Origin: Arthrobacter bussei
GTDB taxonomy: Bacteria > Actinomycetota > Actinomycetes > Actinomycetales > Micrococcaceae
Assembly: GCF_009377195.2 (NCBI RefSeq)
Contig: NZ_VJXX01000003.1
Span: forward strand, 186,001-250,000
Length of the DNA stretch: 64,000 nucleotides
Direction: 5' to 3'
The position numbers were made by a program, and so were the translations under genes. Below the pieces are notes generated by a model that made no database searches, had not been told where the DNA came from, and worked only from the letters and a program-made list of their open reading frames with translations. Numbering within the stretch: position 1 is the stretch's first letter; each line of letters opens with the position of its first letter. Of the stretch, positions 39,470 to 47,866 are shown piece by piece.

Positions 39470-40510
39470 ATGAGCCTTTCCGTCACGCCCTGCTCCGACC
39501 CCGACCTCTGGGACGCCACCATCGACCGCCTCGGGGGACACCCGCAGCAGCTGTGGGGATGGGGCCGGACCAAGGCGGCGCACGGGTGGAGCGCGGACCG
39601 CGTGCTCGTCGCCGAGGGCGGTGAGGTGATCGCTGCGGCGCAACTGGTCCTCAAGAAGCTGCCCGTGCCGCTGCGCAGCCTCGCGTACATCCCCCGCGGC
39701 CCGGCGACGGCCGAGGAGCGCGGGGTGGAGGTGCTCGAGGCCGTGGCGGGTTACGTCCGTGCCGCGCACCGGTCCGTGGCGCTCTCGGTGGAACCGGACT
39801 GGGACGCGGACAGCGAGGTGGTGCGTGGTCTGGCCGCAGCAGGGTGGAGGAGCAGCGCCAACACCATCCTCATCGGGCGCACCCTGATCCTCGACCTGTC
39901 GCACACCGAGGACGAGCTGCTGGCCGGGATGTCCAAGAAGCACCGGCAGTACATCCGGAAGTCCGGGCGCGAGGGCCTGGACATCCGGCGGGTGGGCCGC
40001 GGCGAGCTGGGTGCCTGCCTCGACGTCTACCGGCTGACCGCGCAGCGCGCCGGCTTCGGCATCCACGAGGACTCCTACTATCTGGACATCTTCGACAACC
40101 TGGGCGACGCCTCGCCGGTCTACGCCGCATTCCGGGGCGAGGACGTCGTCGCGTTCCTCTGGATCTCCGCGAGCTCCACGACGAGCTTCGAGCTCTACGG
40201 CGGCATGACGGACGAGGGGGAGCGGCTCCGCGCCAACTATGCGCTCAAGTGGTTCGCGATCCAGGAGATGAAGGCCCGCGGCGTGACGCGCTACGATTTC
40301 AACGGGCTGCTCAACGACGGCGTATCCCGGTTCAAGATGGGCTGGGCGGGTCACGAGAACCAGCTGGCGGGCACCTGGGACCTGCCGCTCTCGCCCTTCT
40401 ACCCTGTCTTCAGCCGCGCCCTGCCGCTCGCCAAGCGAGGCATGCAGGTGGGCCGGCGCCAGGGTGCACGCATCCTCGCGTCGATCAGCACCCTGCGCGC
40501 CCGGGCGTAG
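39470..40510 (+). CDS. FemA/FemB/FemX-family peptidoglycan bridge aminoacyltransferase
   Basis: Uses aminoacyl-tRNA to build the peptide cross-bridge of peptidoglycan, on the inner membrane side. Length 346. The protein has the two GNAT-like lobes of the family: HPQQLWGWGRTKAAHGWSA near the N-terminus, the KKHRQYIRKSGREG helix, and the C-terminal YDFNGLLNDGVSRFKMGW segment. Which amino acid is added cannot be read off. ATG 39470 follows TAGGCT (39458-39463) by six bases, so it is probably leaderless. It is the first of a run of envelope genes. Confidence 0.92.
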   Translation: MSLSVTPCSDPDLWDATIDRLGGHPQQLWGWGRTKAAHGWSADRVLVAEGGEVIAAAQLVLKKLPVPLRSLAYIPRGPATAEERGVEVLEAVAGYVRAAHRSVALSVEPDWDADSEVVRGLAAAGWRSSANTILIGRTLILDLSHTEDELLAGMSKKHRQYIRKSGREGLDIRRVGRGELGACLDVYRLTAQRAGFGIHEDSYYLDIFDNLGDASPVYAAFRGEDVVAFLWISASSTTSFELYGGMTDEGERLRANYALKWFAIQEMKARGVTRYDFNGLLNDGVSRFKMGWAGHENQLAGTWDLPLSPFYPVFSRALPLAKRGMQVGRRQGARILASISTLRARA

Positions 40511-40613
40511 GCGCTCGTCCACGCCGGGGCCGTGGCCCGGGTCCGTCGACCCCGGTGCGGCTCCAACTAGGACGGGTGCGCCTCCTGTCGCCTCCAGTCG
40601 TGACGCCGGGCTC

Positions 40614-41975
40614 CTACAGGGTCCGGCCGCCTCCGACCGTGACGGCGAAGGCGAGAACCGGGCCGGCGGTCGAACCGTGGCCGTCCGCTGCCGGCCGGAC
40701 GATCAGGGGTGCCTCGCCGGCGGCCACGAACGCGCTGCCGCCCCGGGGTACGAGGAGTGTCGCGTTCGGGGTGTCGAGCAGAACGGCCCCGCTGACAGCC
40801 AGGATCAGCACCGGCCCGTTCTGCACGACCGGGACGTGCGAGGGGGTGATGCTCTCGCCTGCGGGCAGGGGGCTGGTGGCGGAGCCGTCGTCGGCGGCGT
40901 CGGCCGAGCGCCCGACCGGACCCGCTGCCGGATCGGCCAACAGGATCCGCTGGAGCTGGAACTCGTCGAACGGCGGGCGGTACAGCTCCTGATCGAGCAG
41001 CGTGTACTCGGCGACGAGCGACGGCGGCGCGAGCGGCTCGAACACCACGGTGGAGAGGAGTTCCCGGGTGTCCACGTGCTTGGGGGTCAGGCCGCCGCGC
41101 AGCACGTTGTCCGACGACGCCATGACCTCGATGCCCAAGCCGCTCAGGTAGGCGTGAATGTTCCCTGCAGGGAGGTACAGCGCCTCGCCGGGATGCAGGG
41201 AGACGCGGTTCAGCAGCAGGGCGACGAGCACGCCCGGGTCACCCGGGTACTGCGCCGAGAGCTCGGCGATCGTGCCGAGATCGCGGTCCACCGCACCCGC
41301 CGGTTCCGCAGGGGATACGGTGCCGGCCACTCGGCGGGCCGACGCGTCTGCGACGTCCCTGACGATCTCTGCGGGAGCTTCGAGGAGCGTGGTGAATGCC
41401 GAGCGCAGGGACTCCTCGCCGCCCGCGGCGAGGAGTGCCGAGACGGAGTCGACGAGGTCGTGCGACGGTGAACCCGGCTCGACGGCGGCAGCGAGCACGG
41501 TGAAGATCCCGACGGACTCGGGTAGGGGACGGAACCCGCAGAGCGCCTCGAACGGCGAGAGCGCGTAGATCATCTCCGGCTTGTGGTTGCGGTCGCGGTA
41601 GTTGCGGTGGGGGGCGTCCGCGGGGATCCCCGCCGCTTCCTCGGCGTCGAACCCTGCTCCTGCCTGCTCCAGGCTCGGATGAACCTGCAGCGACAGGGCG
41701 GAACCGGCGGCGAGCACCTTCAGCAGGAAGGGCAGCCTGCCGTCGTAGCGCCCCGCCACGTCGTCGCCCAGCAGCGCCCGGGGATCCTCGCCGATGAGGT
41801 GGTCGAGACCGCGGCGCGAGCCGTCCGCCCCGACGACGGCGGAGGGGGAGTCGGGGTGCGCCCCGATCCACAGTTCTGCCTCGGGGCCGCCCGAGGGCGC
41901 GCGGCCGAGCAGGTCGGCGATGGCCCGTTCCGAGCCCCAGGCGTAGGGCCGCAGGGTGTTGTCGAGGAGGTGCAT
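40614..41975 (-). CDS. manA: Mannose-6-phosphate isomerase, class I
   Basis: Interconverts fructose 6-phosphate and mannose 6-phosphate, feeding GDP-mannose for glycans. Zinc-site motifs LSLQVHPSLEQA (His, Gln), YRDRNHKPEMIYAL (Glu/His) and LPAGNIHAYLSGLGIEVMASSDNVLRGGLT are intact. Length 453, a little longer than E. coli ManA. It lies 119 bases downstream of the LCP gene on the same strand. No phosphomannomutase or GDP-mannose pyrophosphorylase is in the window. Confidence 0.95.
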   Translation of the reverse strand: MHLLDNTLRPYAWGSERAIADLLGRAPSGGPEAELWIGAHPDSPSAVVGADGSRRGLDHLIGEDPRALLGDDVAGRYDGRLPFLLKVLAAGSALSLQVHPSLEQAGAGFDAEEAAGIPADAPHRNYRDRNHKPEMIYALSPFEALCGFRPLPESVGIFTVLAAAVEPGSPSHDLVDSVSALLAAGGEESLRSAFTTLLEAPAEIVRDVADASARRVAGTVSPAEPAGAVDRDLGTIAELSAQYPGDPGVLVALLLNRVSLHPGEALYLPAGNIHAYLSGLGIEVMASSDNVLRGGLTPKHVDTRELLSTVVFEPLAPPSLVAEYTLLDQELYRPPFDEFQLQRILLADPAAGPVGRSADAADDGSATSPLPAGESITPSHVPVVQNGPVLILAVSGAVLLDTPNATLLVPRGGSAFVAAGEAPLIVRPAADGHGSTAGPVLAFAVTVGGGRTL

Positions 41976-42094
41976 CGTCGGGGTCCTTCGGCTGGTGGGT
42001 TCTGGCGGCGTCCCGGCGGCTGCGCCGGCTGTCTGGCTGCGGGCTGCGCCGGGTGGTCAGCCGGTCGGGCGGGGGATGCCGCGGCGAGCGGCCG

Positions 42095-43678
42095 TCATGC
42101 GGGGGAACACTGCCCGTTGTCCGAGAGCAGCTCACCCAGCGTGGCGTCGTCGCCGATCGTCGCGAGTTCCTGCAGGTACTCCTCGGTGATGCCGTCGTCG
42201 GTGGTCTGGACGGGCACCTGAGCGGGTACCCGGGAGACGGCGCCGGCCCGTTCCAGGGGTAGTGGCGCCGCGGCCGCGGGGTCGGCGCCCTGCGCGACCA
42301 TGTCCTGCACCCGGCTGTGGATCGCGTCGAAGTCGGGATAGGTCACGAAGTTCTCCGCCGGCGTGCCGAAGTCGGGCGGGCCTATGGTGAGACGCCTCGT
42401 CTCCTGGCCCTGGGCCTTGAGCCCCAGGTCCACGAAGCTCGCCAGCTGGTCCTGGGGGATGTCGGTCTCGACGATCTGCGTGCCGGCGGCGGCGATCGAC
42501 TGGAACCGCGTCAGGACGGTCGCGGGGTCGAGCTGCGCGATCATGGCCTGCTGGACGCACTGCTGGCGGGCGATGCGGTCGTAGTCCGTCACGAACTCCC
42601 GCGATCGCGCGTACCAGAGGGCGTGGTAGCCGTCGAGGGTCTGGACACCGGGCTCGATCCAGCCGTCGGGCGGGTAGTGGCGGATCGGATCGGTGCCGGG
42701 GATCTCGCCCGCGGTGATCGGGACCCAGCCACCGGCGTCGATCCGGATGCCTCCCATCGCGTCGACGAGTTGCTCGAAGCCGCCCATGTCGACCAGGAGG
42801 TATGCCTGGACGTCGATGCCCAGCACGCCGCTCGCGGCGTCCATCATCGCCTCGGCCCCGGGGTCGTCCGCGTCGGGGTAGAGGTCCGTGTAGTTCTGCG
42901 CCACCTCGGTGTAGAGGCTGTTGATGATGCAGGGGTCGCCGCAGTTGTACCCGTCCGGGTAAATGTCCCACAGGGGCGAGTCGGCGGAGAACTGGGCGTT
43001 CTGGAAGTTGCGCGGGATGCTGAAGGTGACGGTCGATCCGCTCTCGGCGTCGACGCTGATCACCGAGATGCTGTCGGGTCTGCGCCCCGTCCGGTCCTCC
43101 CCGGCGTCCCCGCCCATGAGGAGGAAGTTGTACCGGCCGTCCACGGGGTCGAAGGCCGGCCCGGACTGGAAGATGGAGCCGACCGTGGACCGTCCCACGC
43201 TGAGGACGTAGGCGCCGTACAGGAGTGAGCCGCTGGTCAGCAGCATCAGGAGCGCCAGGGTGCCGGCGACCAGCGGACGGACCCTCCGCTCGAGCAGGGG
43301 CAAGCGGATCAGCCGCAGTGTGTTGACGAACAGGAGCGCCCAGCCGAGGGCGATGCCGAGCAGGACGACGATGAGGACGAGCGACCACCAGCGGTGGGTC
43401 ACGATCCCGACCACGAGGGTCCGGTCCGTCACCGCGAGCACCAGTCCGAGGACGAGGAGAGCCCAGGCCGCGAAGGTGGTCCTCAGGGAGCGGCGTCCGA
43501 GCCGCCGGTCACCGGCGACGATCTGTGCCGAGCCCGGCAGGACGAGGGTCATGGCGAGCAGGACGAACGCCCGCTTGGTGCGGACGGCCGGTGGCGCGGA
43601 TTGCGGGTACCGCACCGGGTCGGTGAGCTCCCTCGTCCCCGTGCCGAGGGAACCCTGCACGCGCGTGCCGGCAATCAT
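42095..43678 (-). CDS. LytR-CpsA-Psr (LCP) family wall-polymer ligase
   Basis: This membrane enzyme attaches polyprenyl-linked glycopolymers to peptidoglycan. Length 527. Four hydrophobic segments lie in the first ~170 residues (e.g. [51 protein letters not shown]), more than the single helix of a standard LCP protein. The LCP domain follows: [19 protein letters not shown] with catalytic Asp/Arg residues, IPRNF, and a [22 protein letters not shown] segment. Overlaps purE by 4 bases. Confidence 0.92.
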   Translation of the reverse strand: MIAGTRVQGSLGTGTRELTDPVRYPQSAPPAVRTKRAFVLLAMTLVLPGSAQIVAGDRRLGRRSLRTTFAAWALLVLGLVLAVTDRTLVVGIVTHRWWSLVLIVVLLGIALGWALLFVNTLRLIRLPLLERRVRPLVAGTLALLMLLTSGSLLYGAYVLSVGRSTVGSIFQSGPAFDPVDGRYNFLLMGGDAGEDRTGRRPDSISVISVDAESGSTVTFSIPRNFQNAQFSADSPLWDIYPDGYNCGDPCIINSLYTEVAQNYTDLYPDADDPGAEAMMDAASGVLGIDVQAYLLVDMGGFEQLVDAMGGIRIDAGGWVPITAGEIPGTDPIRHYPPDGWIEPGVQTLDGYHALWYARSREFVTDYDRIARQQCVQQAMIAQLDPATVLTRFQSIAAAGTQIVETDIPQDQLASFVDLGLKAQGQETRRLTIGPPDFGTPAENFVTYPDFDAIHSRVQDMVAQGADPAAAAPLPLERAGAVSRVPAQVPVQTTDDGITEEYLQELATIGDDATLGELLSDNGQCSPA

Positions 43679-44205
43679 GCGCCGTCCACCGTCGAACCGG
43701 CGATCCGGGTCCTGAGCGCGGCGCCCTTCCCCACCGCGGTCAGGCGCAGGGCGTCCGCGAACCGGACGAGCCGGTCACGGAGCGCCAGCGCCTCTGCGTC
43801 GGTCCCGGCCGCGAGCATCCGGACGGCGAGGAGCCCGGCGTTGCGGGCCCCGCCGATGGACACGGTGGCCACGGGGACCCCGGCCGGCATCTGCACGATC
43901 GAGAGCAGCGAGTCCATACCGTCGAGGTACCGCAGCGGGACGGGGACGCCGATCACGGGCAGGGGAGTGACGGAGGCAAGCATCCCGGGGAGGTGTGCCG
44001 CGCCGCCGGCGCCGGCGATGATGACGCGCAGGCCGCGCTCGTGGGCGGTGCGCCCGTACTCGATCATGGCCGTGGGCATGCGGTGCGCGGACACGACGTC
44101 GGCCTCGTAGGGGATGCCGAACTCGGCGAGGGCTGCCGCTGCGGCTTCCATGACCGGCCAGTCCGAGTCCGAGCCCATCACGAGTCCTACCTGGGCGTTC
44201 GTCAC
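43675..44205 (-). CDS. purE: N5-carboxyaminoimidazole ribonucleotide mutase
   Basis: This purine biosynthesis enzyme moves the carboxyl group from N5-CAIR to CAIR. The substrate motif [13 protein letters not shown], the VVSAHRMP and the [10 protein letters not shown] loops are present. GTG 44205 with GAAGGGA upstream is preferred; a TTG at 44223 overlapping the purK stop in a TTGA arrangement would add six residues. Length 176. It ends inside the LCP start codon region (4-base overlap). Confidence 0.93.
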   Translation of the reverse strand: MTNAQVGLVMGSDSDWPVMEAAAAALAEFGIPYEADVVSAHRMPTAMIEYGRTAHERGLRVIIAGAGGAAHLPGMLASVTPLPVIGVPVPLRYLDGMDSLLSIVQMPAGVPVATVSIGGARNAGLLAVRMLAAGTDAEALALRDRLVRFADALRLTAVGKGAALRTRIAGSTVDGA

Positions 44206-44219
44206 TGCGTTCCCTTCGG

Positions 44220-45398
44220 TCAATCCTGGTGGGTCGAGGGCGGCGCCGTGCCGTCGCGGAGGATCGCGGCGACCGTCGTGGCCCTCTGGCGGACGGAGGC
44301 GAGCGGTTCCCCCGGGCTCGCCAGCGCGTTCACGTGGCCGATCTTGCGGCCCGGACGGACGCCCTTGCCATAGAAGTGCACTTTAGCGGATGGTCCTGAG
44401 GAGAGAGCCGAGGCGTAGGCGGCGTAGATGTCCGTGTTCTTCCCGCCCAGGACGTTCTTCATGACGGTGTGCTCCGCCACCGTGTCGGTCGATCCGAGGG
44501 GGAGGTCGAGGACGGCGCGGAGGTGCTGCTCGAACTGGCCGGTCAGGGAGCCGTCCATCGTCCAGTGGCCCGAGTTGTGCGGCCGCATGGCGAGCTCGTT
44601 GACCAGGAAGCCGGGGCCCGTGCCAGGCGTCTCGAACAGTTCGACCGCCATCACCCCGGTGACCCCCAGCTGCTCCGCGAGCTGGAGCGCCGCCCTGGTG
44701 ACGGCGTCTGCAACGCCCCGGGGGAGGTGCGGCGCCGGTGCGAGCACCTCGTCGCACACGCTGTCCACCTGGATCGACTCGACGACGGGCCAGGTCACGG
44801 CCTCGCCGGAGGGTCGGCGGGCCACGAGGACGGACAGTTCGCGGCTGAAGGGGACGAACTGCTCGACGAGCAGTTCCCCGCCCGTGAACCACGGCTCCGC
44901 CGCCGTCAGGGCTTCCTCGTCACGGAGGACCAGCACGCCCTTGCCGTCGTAGCCGCCCCGCGGCGTCTTGAGGACCACGGGCCAGCCGGACTCGGCAGCG
45001 AACGCCGCGAGCTCCGCAGTTCCCGACACCGCACGCCAGCGCGGATTCGGCAGCCCGAGCTCCTCGACCGCCCGGCGCATCACGAGCTTGTCCTGCGCGT
45101 GCAGGAGCGCGGCAGGTGACGGATGGATCACGACACCCTCTCGCGCGAGCTCCTCGAGGAGCTCCCCCGGGACGTGTTCATGGTCGAAGGTCACGACGTC
45201 GACCCCGGCGGCGAAGGAGCGGAGGGCGTCACGGTTCCGGTAGTCGCCGATCTCCGCGCGCGCCACGGCGGCGACGGCGGAGACGTCCGGCCCTTCCGCG
45301 AGGACACGCAGTTCGAGGCCGAGTTCTGTGGCGGGGCCTGACATCATGCGCGCGAGTTGGCCGCCGCCCACCACGCCGATCACGGGAAAAGTCACCAT
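44220..45398 (-). CDS. purK: 5-(carboxyamino)imidazole ribonucleotide synthase
   Basis: This ATP-grasp ligase makes N5-CAIR from AIR, bicarbonate and ATP, upstream of PurE. Characteristic parts are [26 protein letters not shown] (ATP-grasp), and the C-terminal GHVNAL segment. Length 392. ATG 45398; GTG 45395 is also possible, because TACCCT on the minus strand ends six bases before it, giving a leaderless mRNA. Together with purE and the LCP gene it forms an operon. Confidence 0.94.
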   Translation of the reverse strand: MVTFPVIGVVGGGQLARMMSGPATELGLELRVLAEGPDVSAVAAVARAEIGDYRNRDALRSFAAGVDVVTFDHEHVPGELLEELAREGVVIHPSPAALLHAQDKLVMRRAVEELGLPNPRWRAVSGTAELAAFAAESGWPVVLKTPRGGYDGKGVLVLRDEEALTAAEPWFTGGELLVEQFVPFSRELSVLVARRPSGEAVTWPVVESIQVDSVCDEVLAPAPHLPRGVADAVTRAALQLAEQLGVTGVMAVELFETPGTGPGFLVNELAMRPHNSGHWTMDGSLTGQFEQHLRAVLDLPLGSTDTVAEHTVMKNVLGGKNTDIYAAYASALSSGPSAKVHFYGKGVRPGRKIGHVNALASPGEPLASVRQRATTVAAILRDGTAPPSTHQD

Positions 45399-45693
45399 CA
45401 CAGGGTACCCACGCAGTCTTCGGAGGCCGTCATCGGGCGTCCGGCGCGCGCCCCGACGGTAGGCGGCAGCGCGGGCGGGGGCGGAGCGACTCCCGGCGAG
45501 CTCCCAGCCGGTGTCCAGCCGATTCCCGACGCGGCGATGCGTTCGTGCCCGTAAAATGGTCCGAAACACGCCATGCAAGGGTCAGCCGGGCGGTCAGCCC
45601 AGCCGACCCCCATGTCGGTTGATCCAGTTGAGCGCAGGAGCAGCACGCTTCCGGCGGTGCACGGTGTTCGTCCCCAGACCGCGGAGGTAAGCA
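45399..45693. other. Divergent purK / gtrA intergenic region
   Basis: About 295 bases without a supported gene. TAAAAT at 45552-45557 is a likely -10 toward gtrA. The rest is GC-rich with no strong hairpin or repeat that I could find. Confidence 0.5.
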
Positions 45694-46260
45694 GTGGCAG
45701 GAATCATGGACAGGATCAGGGGCCTCGCGTCCCTCTTCTGGCGCGAGGTGGCGAAGTTCGGCGCCGTCGGAGGTGTGGCCTTCGTCATCGACAACGGCCT
45801 GTACTGGTACCTGATCCACGGGCCGATGAGCGGCAGCGAGGTCAAGGCGCGTTTCGTCTCGGCCGGCGTCGCGACGATGTTCGCGTGGGTGGCCAACCGC
45901 TACTGGACCTTCCGTCGGCGGCGCCAGCCGAATGCGGCGCGTGAGCTCGTCATGTTCGTCTTCATCAACGTCATCGGTATGGGCATCGCCGCCGGCTGCG
46001 TGGCGATCGCGAAGTACGGCTTCTCGGTGTCGGATACCAGGACCATCTTCGTCGTCGGCATCGCCGGCACGGTCCTCGCGACGCTCGTGCGCTTCGTCGC
46101 CTACCGTTTCTGGGTCTTCAACGTCGAACTCGACGAGGAACCCGAGTTCAGTAACGACCAGGAGATCCTGCACCCGCACGCCGCACCTGCCCGGTCCACC
46201 CCGGAGGCGACCCGCCAGGGCGATCACCGTCCGGTCAGGAAGGCCCCAGCCGGTCAGTGA
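45694..46260 (+). CDS. GtrA family membrane protein
   Basis: This small (188-residue), four-helix membrane protein of the GtrA/DPMS family is thought to move polyprenyl-linked sugars across the membrane. Motifs KFGAVGGVAFVIDNGLYWYL, SAGVATMFAWVANRYWTF and FVAYRFWVF are typical. GGAGG at 45683-45687 is 6 bases before GTG 45694. The 3' end overlaps the convergent TIGR03089 gene by 26 bases. The position next to purEK is conserved in mycobacteria. Confidence 0.92.
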   Translation: MAGIMDRIRGLASLFWREVAKFGAVGGVAFVIDNGLYWYLIHGPMSGSEVKARFVSAGVATMFAWVANRYWTFRRRRQPNAARELVMFVFINVIGMGIAAGCVAIAKYGFSVSDTRTIFVVGIAGTVLATLVRFVAYRFWVFNVELDEEPEFSNDQEILHPHAAPARSTPEATRQGDHRPVRKAPAGQ

Positions 46261-47008
46261 CCCGCTCGCCGGCGAGCATGCGGTCGGTGACGGGGACGCC
46301 GTCCTCCACCAGCACGAGAGTCCCCTCCTCCTGCCATACCGTGAGGGCGACGGCCAGGGTGCGCAGCGGATCGGTCCCGGCTTCGAGCAGCACCGTGGCA
46401 GGGCCCGCCGATCCGTCCGCGGCGGGGATGCCGAGCGGTGCCGGCAGTTCCCGGGCCGTGATCGCCCGCCCCCCATGGACGACCAGGACGGGGTCGACGG
46501 CGTCGTCATCCTGCGGGGACAGCGGATCCCCGAAGAAGACGTCCCCGTGGGAGCGGACCTCCGCGGCGTAGTCGACCGCTCCGCGGGGGAGCGGCCCGTC
46601 CCAGCGCAGGGCGAGCGATCCCAGCGCGACGCAGGCCAGCAGCCTCGGCGGATCGAGCGGCGACCGCTCACGCGAGGTCAGGACGATGTCGGCATCATCC
46701 GTGTCACCGCCTGTCGCCGGACCGCCGCCGGGCGCCTCCCCGGCATCGAGGACGACGACGGCCCCGACCTGCCAGCACGCGAACGCCAGTGCCAGCGTCT
46801 TCCAGTGGGGAGGGAGGTCGAGGGAGATCCTCGTGGACGCGGTGGCATCGAGCTCATCCACCAGGAGGTTGGCACTCTTGGCCACCCAGTTGTCGAAGAC
46901 ACGGCCCGAGAGCTCGATCCGGCCGTCGGCACCGTGCCAGACGAGCCGGGGTGACGAGGTGCTGACCGACCGCATCCTGGTCAGGACTTCGGCGGGTGTA
47001 CGTGGCAT
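46235..47008 (-). CDS. TIGR03089 family protein
   Basis: This conserved actinobacterial protein of 257 residues has unknown function. It resembles the N-terminal lobe of AMP-forming ligases: LDLPPHWKTLALAFACWQVGAVVV, then IVLTSRE, but it lacks the TSGTTGxPKG loop and the C-terminal lobe, so adenylation activity is unlikely. SD-like AAGAGG precedes ATG 47008. It is usually found near LCP and WhiB genes. Confidence 0.88.
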   Translation of the reverse strand: MPRTPAEVLTRMRSVSTSSPRLVWHGADGRIELSGRVFDNWVAKSANLLVDELDATASTRISLDLPPHWKTLALAFACWQVGAVVVLDAGEAPGGGPATGGDTDDADIVLTSRERSPLDPPRLLACVALGSLALRWDGPLPRGAVDYAAEVRSHGDVFFGDPLSPQDDDAVDPVLVVHGGRAITARELPAPLGIPAADGSAGPATVLLEAGTDPLRTLAVALTVWQEEGTLVLVEDGVPVTDRMLAGERVTDRLGPS

Positions 47009-47159
47009 GAGAGCCTCTTTCGGAAGGGTCGGGCGACGGCGGCGGCCGGCGCCGGGAGGGGCTGGACCGTTCGTCCGACGCGCCCACCAGATCAGGTAGT
47101 CGGATCGGCGTGGCGCCCGTGATTCTCCGGATCCGACTCTATAAGATCACCCCCGCCGC

Positions 47160-47189
47160 TTGACGTGAATCGACTTACACCCGTGTAAT
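47160..47189 (+). promoter_or_regulatory. whiB promoter with palindrome
   Basis: TTGACG (47160-47165) and TGTAAT (47184-47189) are spaced by 18 bases. The perfect palindrome TTACACCCGTGTAA (47175-47188) overlaps the -10. It resembles the half-sites of the BldD box (TnACnC...GnGTnA), but with two central bases instead of one. Confidence 0.5.
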
Positions 47190-47233
47190 TAGACATCGGA
47201 TTTGTTCCAGCAGCGGGGCGCGAGGGTCGACCC

Positions 47234-47866
47234 ATGCTTGATGTTGGAACGGCAACACCGGGAAGGCTGACCATGGGGCAGGCAGAACGCACTCAGGAAC
47301 GACCAGACATCGCAGCGCAGGCCTCTGCCCGCTACGGCTCCAGGGGTGTTCCTGCCGACTGGTTCCTCGACCCGGCTGATCCGCTTGCCGGCGAGCGCTA
47401 CCGGGAGGGCTCGCTGTCCAGGCTCGAGGACCAGGCCACCGCCTTCCTCGCCGCCCACGAGGCGCTCGCCGACCTCCCGGACCTCGAGCAGGGCCCCAGC
47501 AGCCTGCTCGTCCTGCCGACCCCGGGTCCCGCCACCTCTCCCGTCCTTCCGGGCGTCCACGAGGACGCCACGCCCTCGGCCGCCCCGGCAGGGCGCCCCA
47601 CCTGGATCGGGCTTCCCCTCGCACCGGGCAATGTCGACGACGACGGCGAGCTGTCCTGGCAGGCCGACTCGCTGTGCGCGCAGACCGATCCCGAGGCATT
47701 CTTTCCCGAGAAGGGCGGCTCCACGCGTGACGCCAAGAAGGTCTGCGGTTCGTGCATGGTGAAGTCCGAGTGCCTGGAGTACGCACTGGAGAACGACGAA
47801 CGCTTCGGCATCTGGGGCGGTCTCTCGGAGCGCGAGCGCCGCAGGTTGCGGAAGCGAGCGGTCTGA
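47234..47866 (+). CDS. WhiB-family iron-sulfur regulator (WhiB2/WhmD-like)
   Basis: This [4Fe-4S] transcription factor acts in cell division and development. The four cysteines are C148, C171, C174 and C180 (LCAQTDPEAFFPEKGGSTRDAKKVCGSCMVKSEC quoted in part), followed by the GIWGG turn (192-196) and a basic C-terminus. The domain is preceded by about 140 residues, while many WhiB proteins are 80-100 residues in all. No other start codon lies between residue 14 and the domain, so the extension seems real; ATG 47273 (GGAAGG upstream) would shorten it by 13. Location before the GT2 gene fits WhiB2. Confidence 0.92.
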   Translation: MLDVGTATPGRLTMGQAERTQERPDIAAQASARYGSRGVPADWFLDPADPLAGERYREGSLSRLEDQATAFLAAHEALADLPDLEQGPSSLLVLPTPGPATSPVLPGVHEDATPSAAPAGRPTWIGLPLAPGNVDDDGELSWQADSLCAQTDPEAFFPEKGGSTRDAKKVCGSCMVKSECLEYALENDERFGIWGGLSERERRRLRKRAV

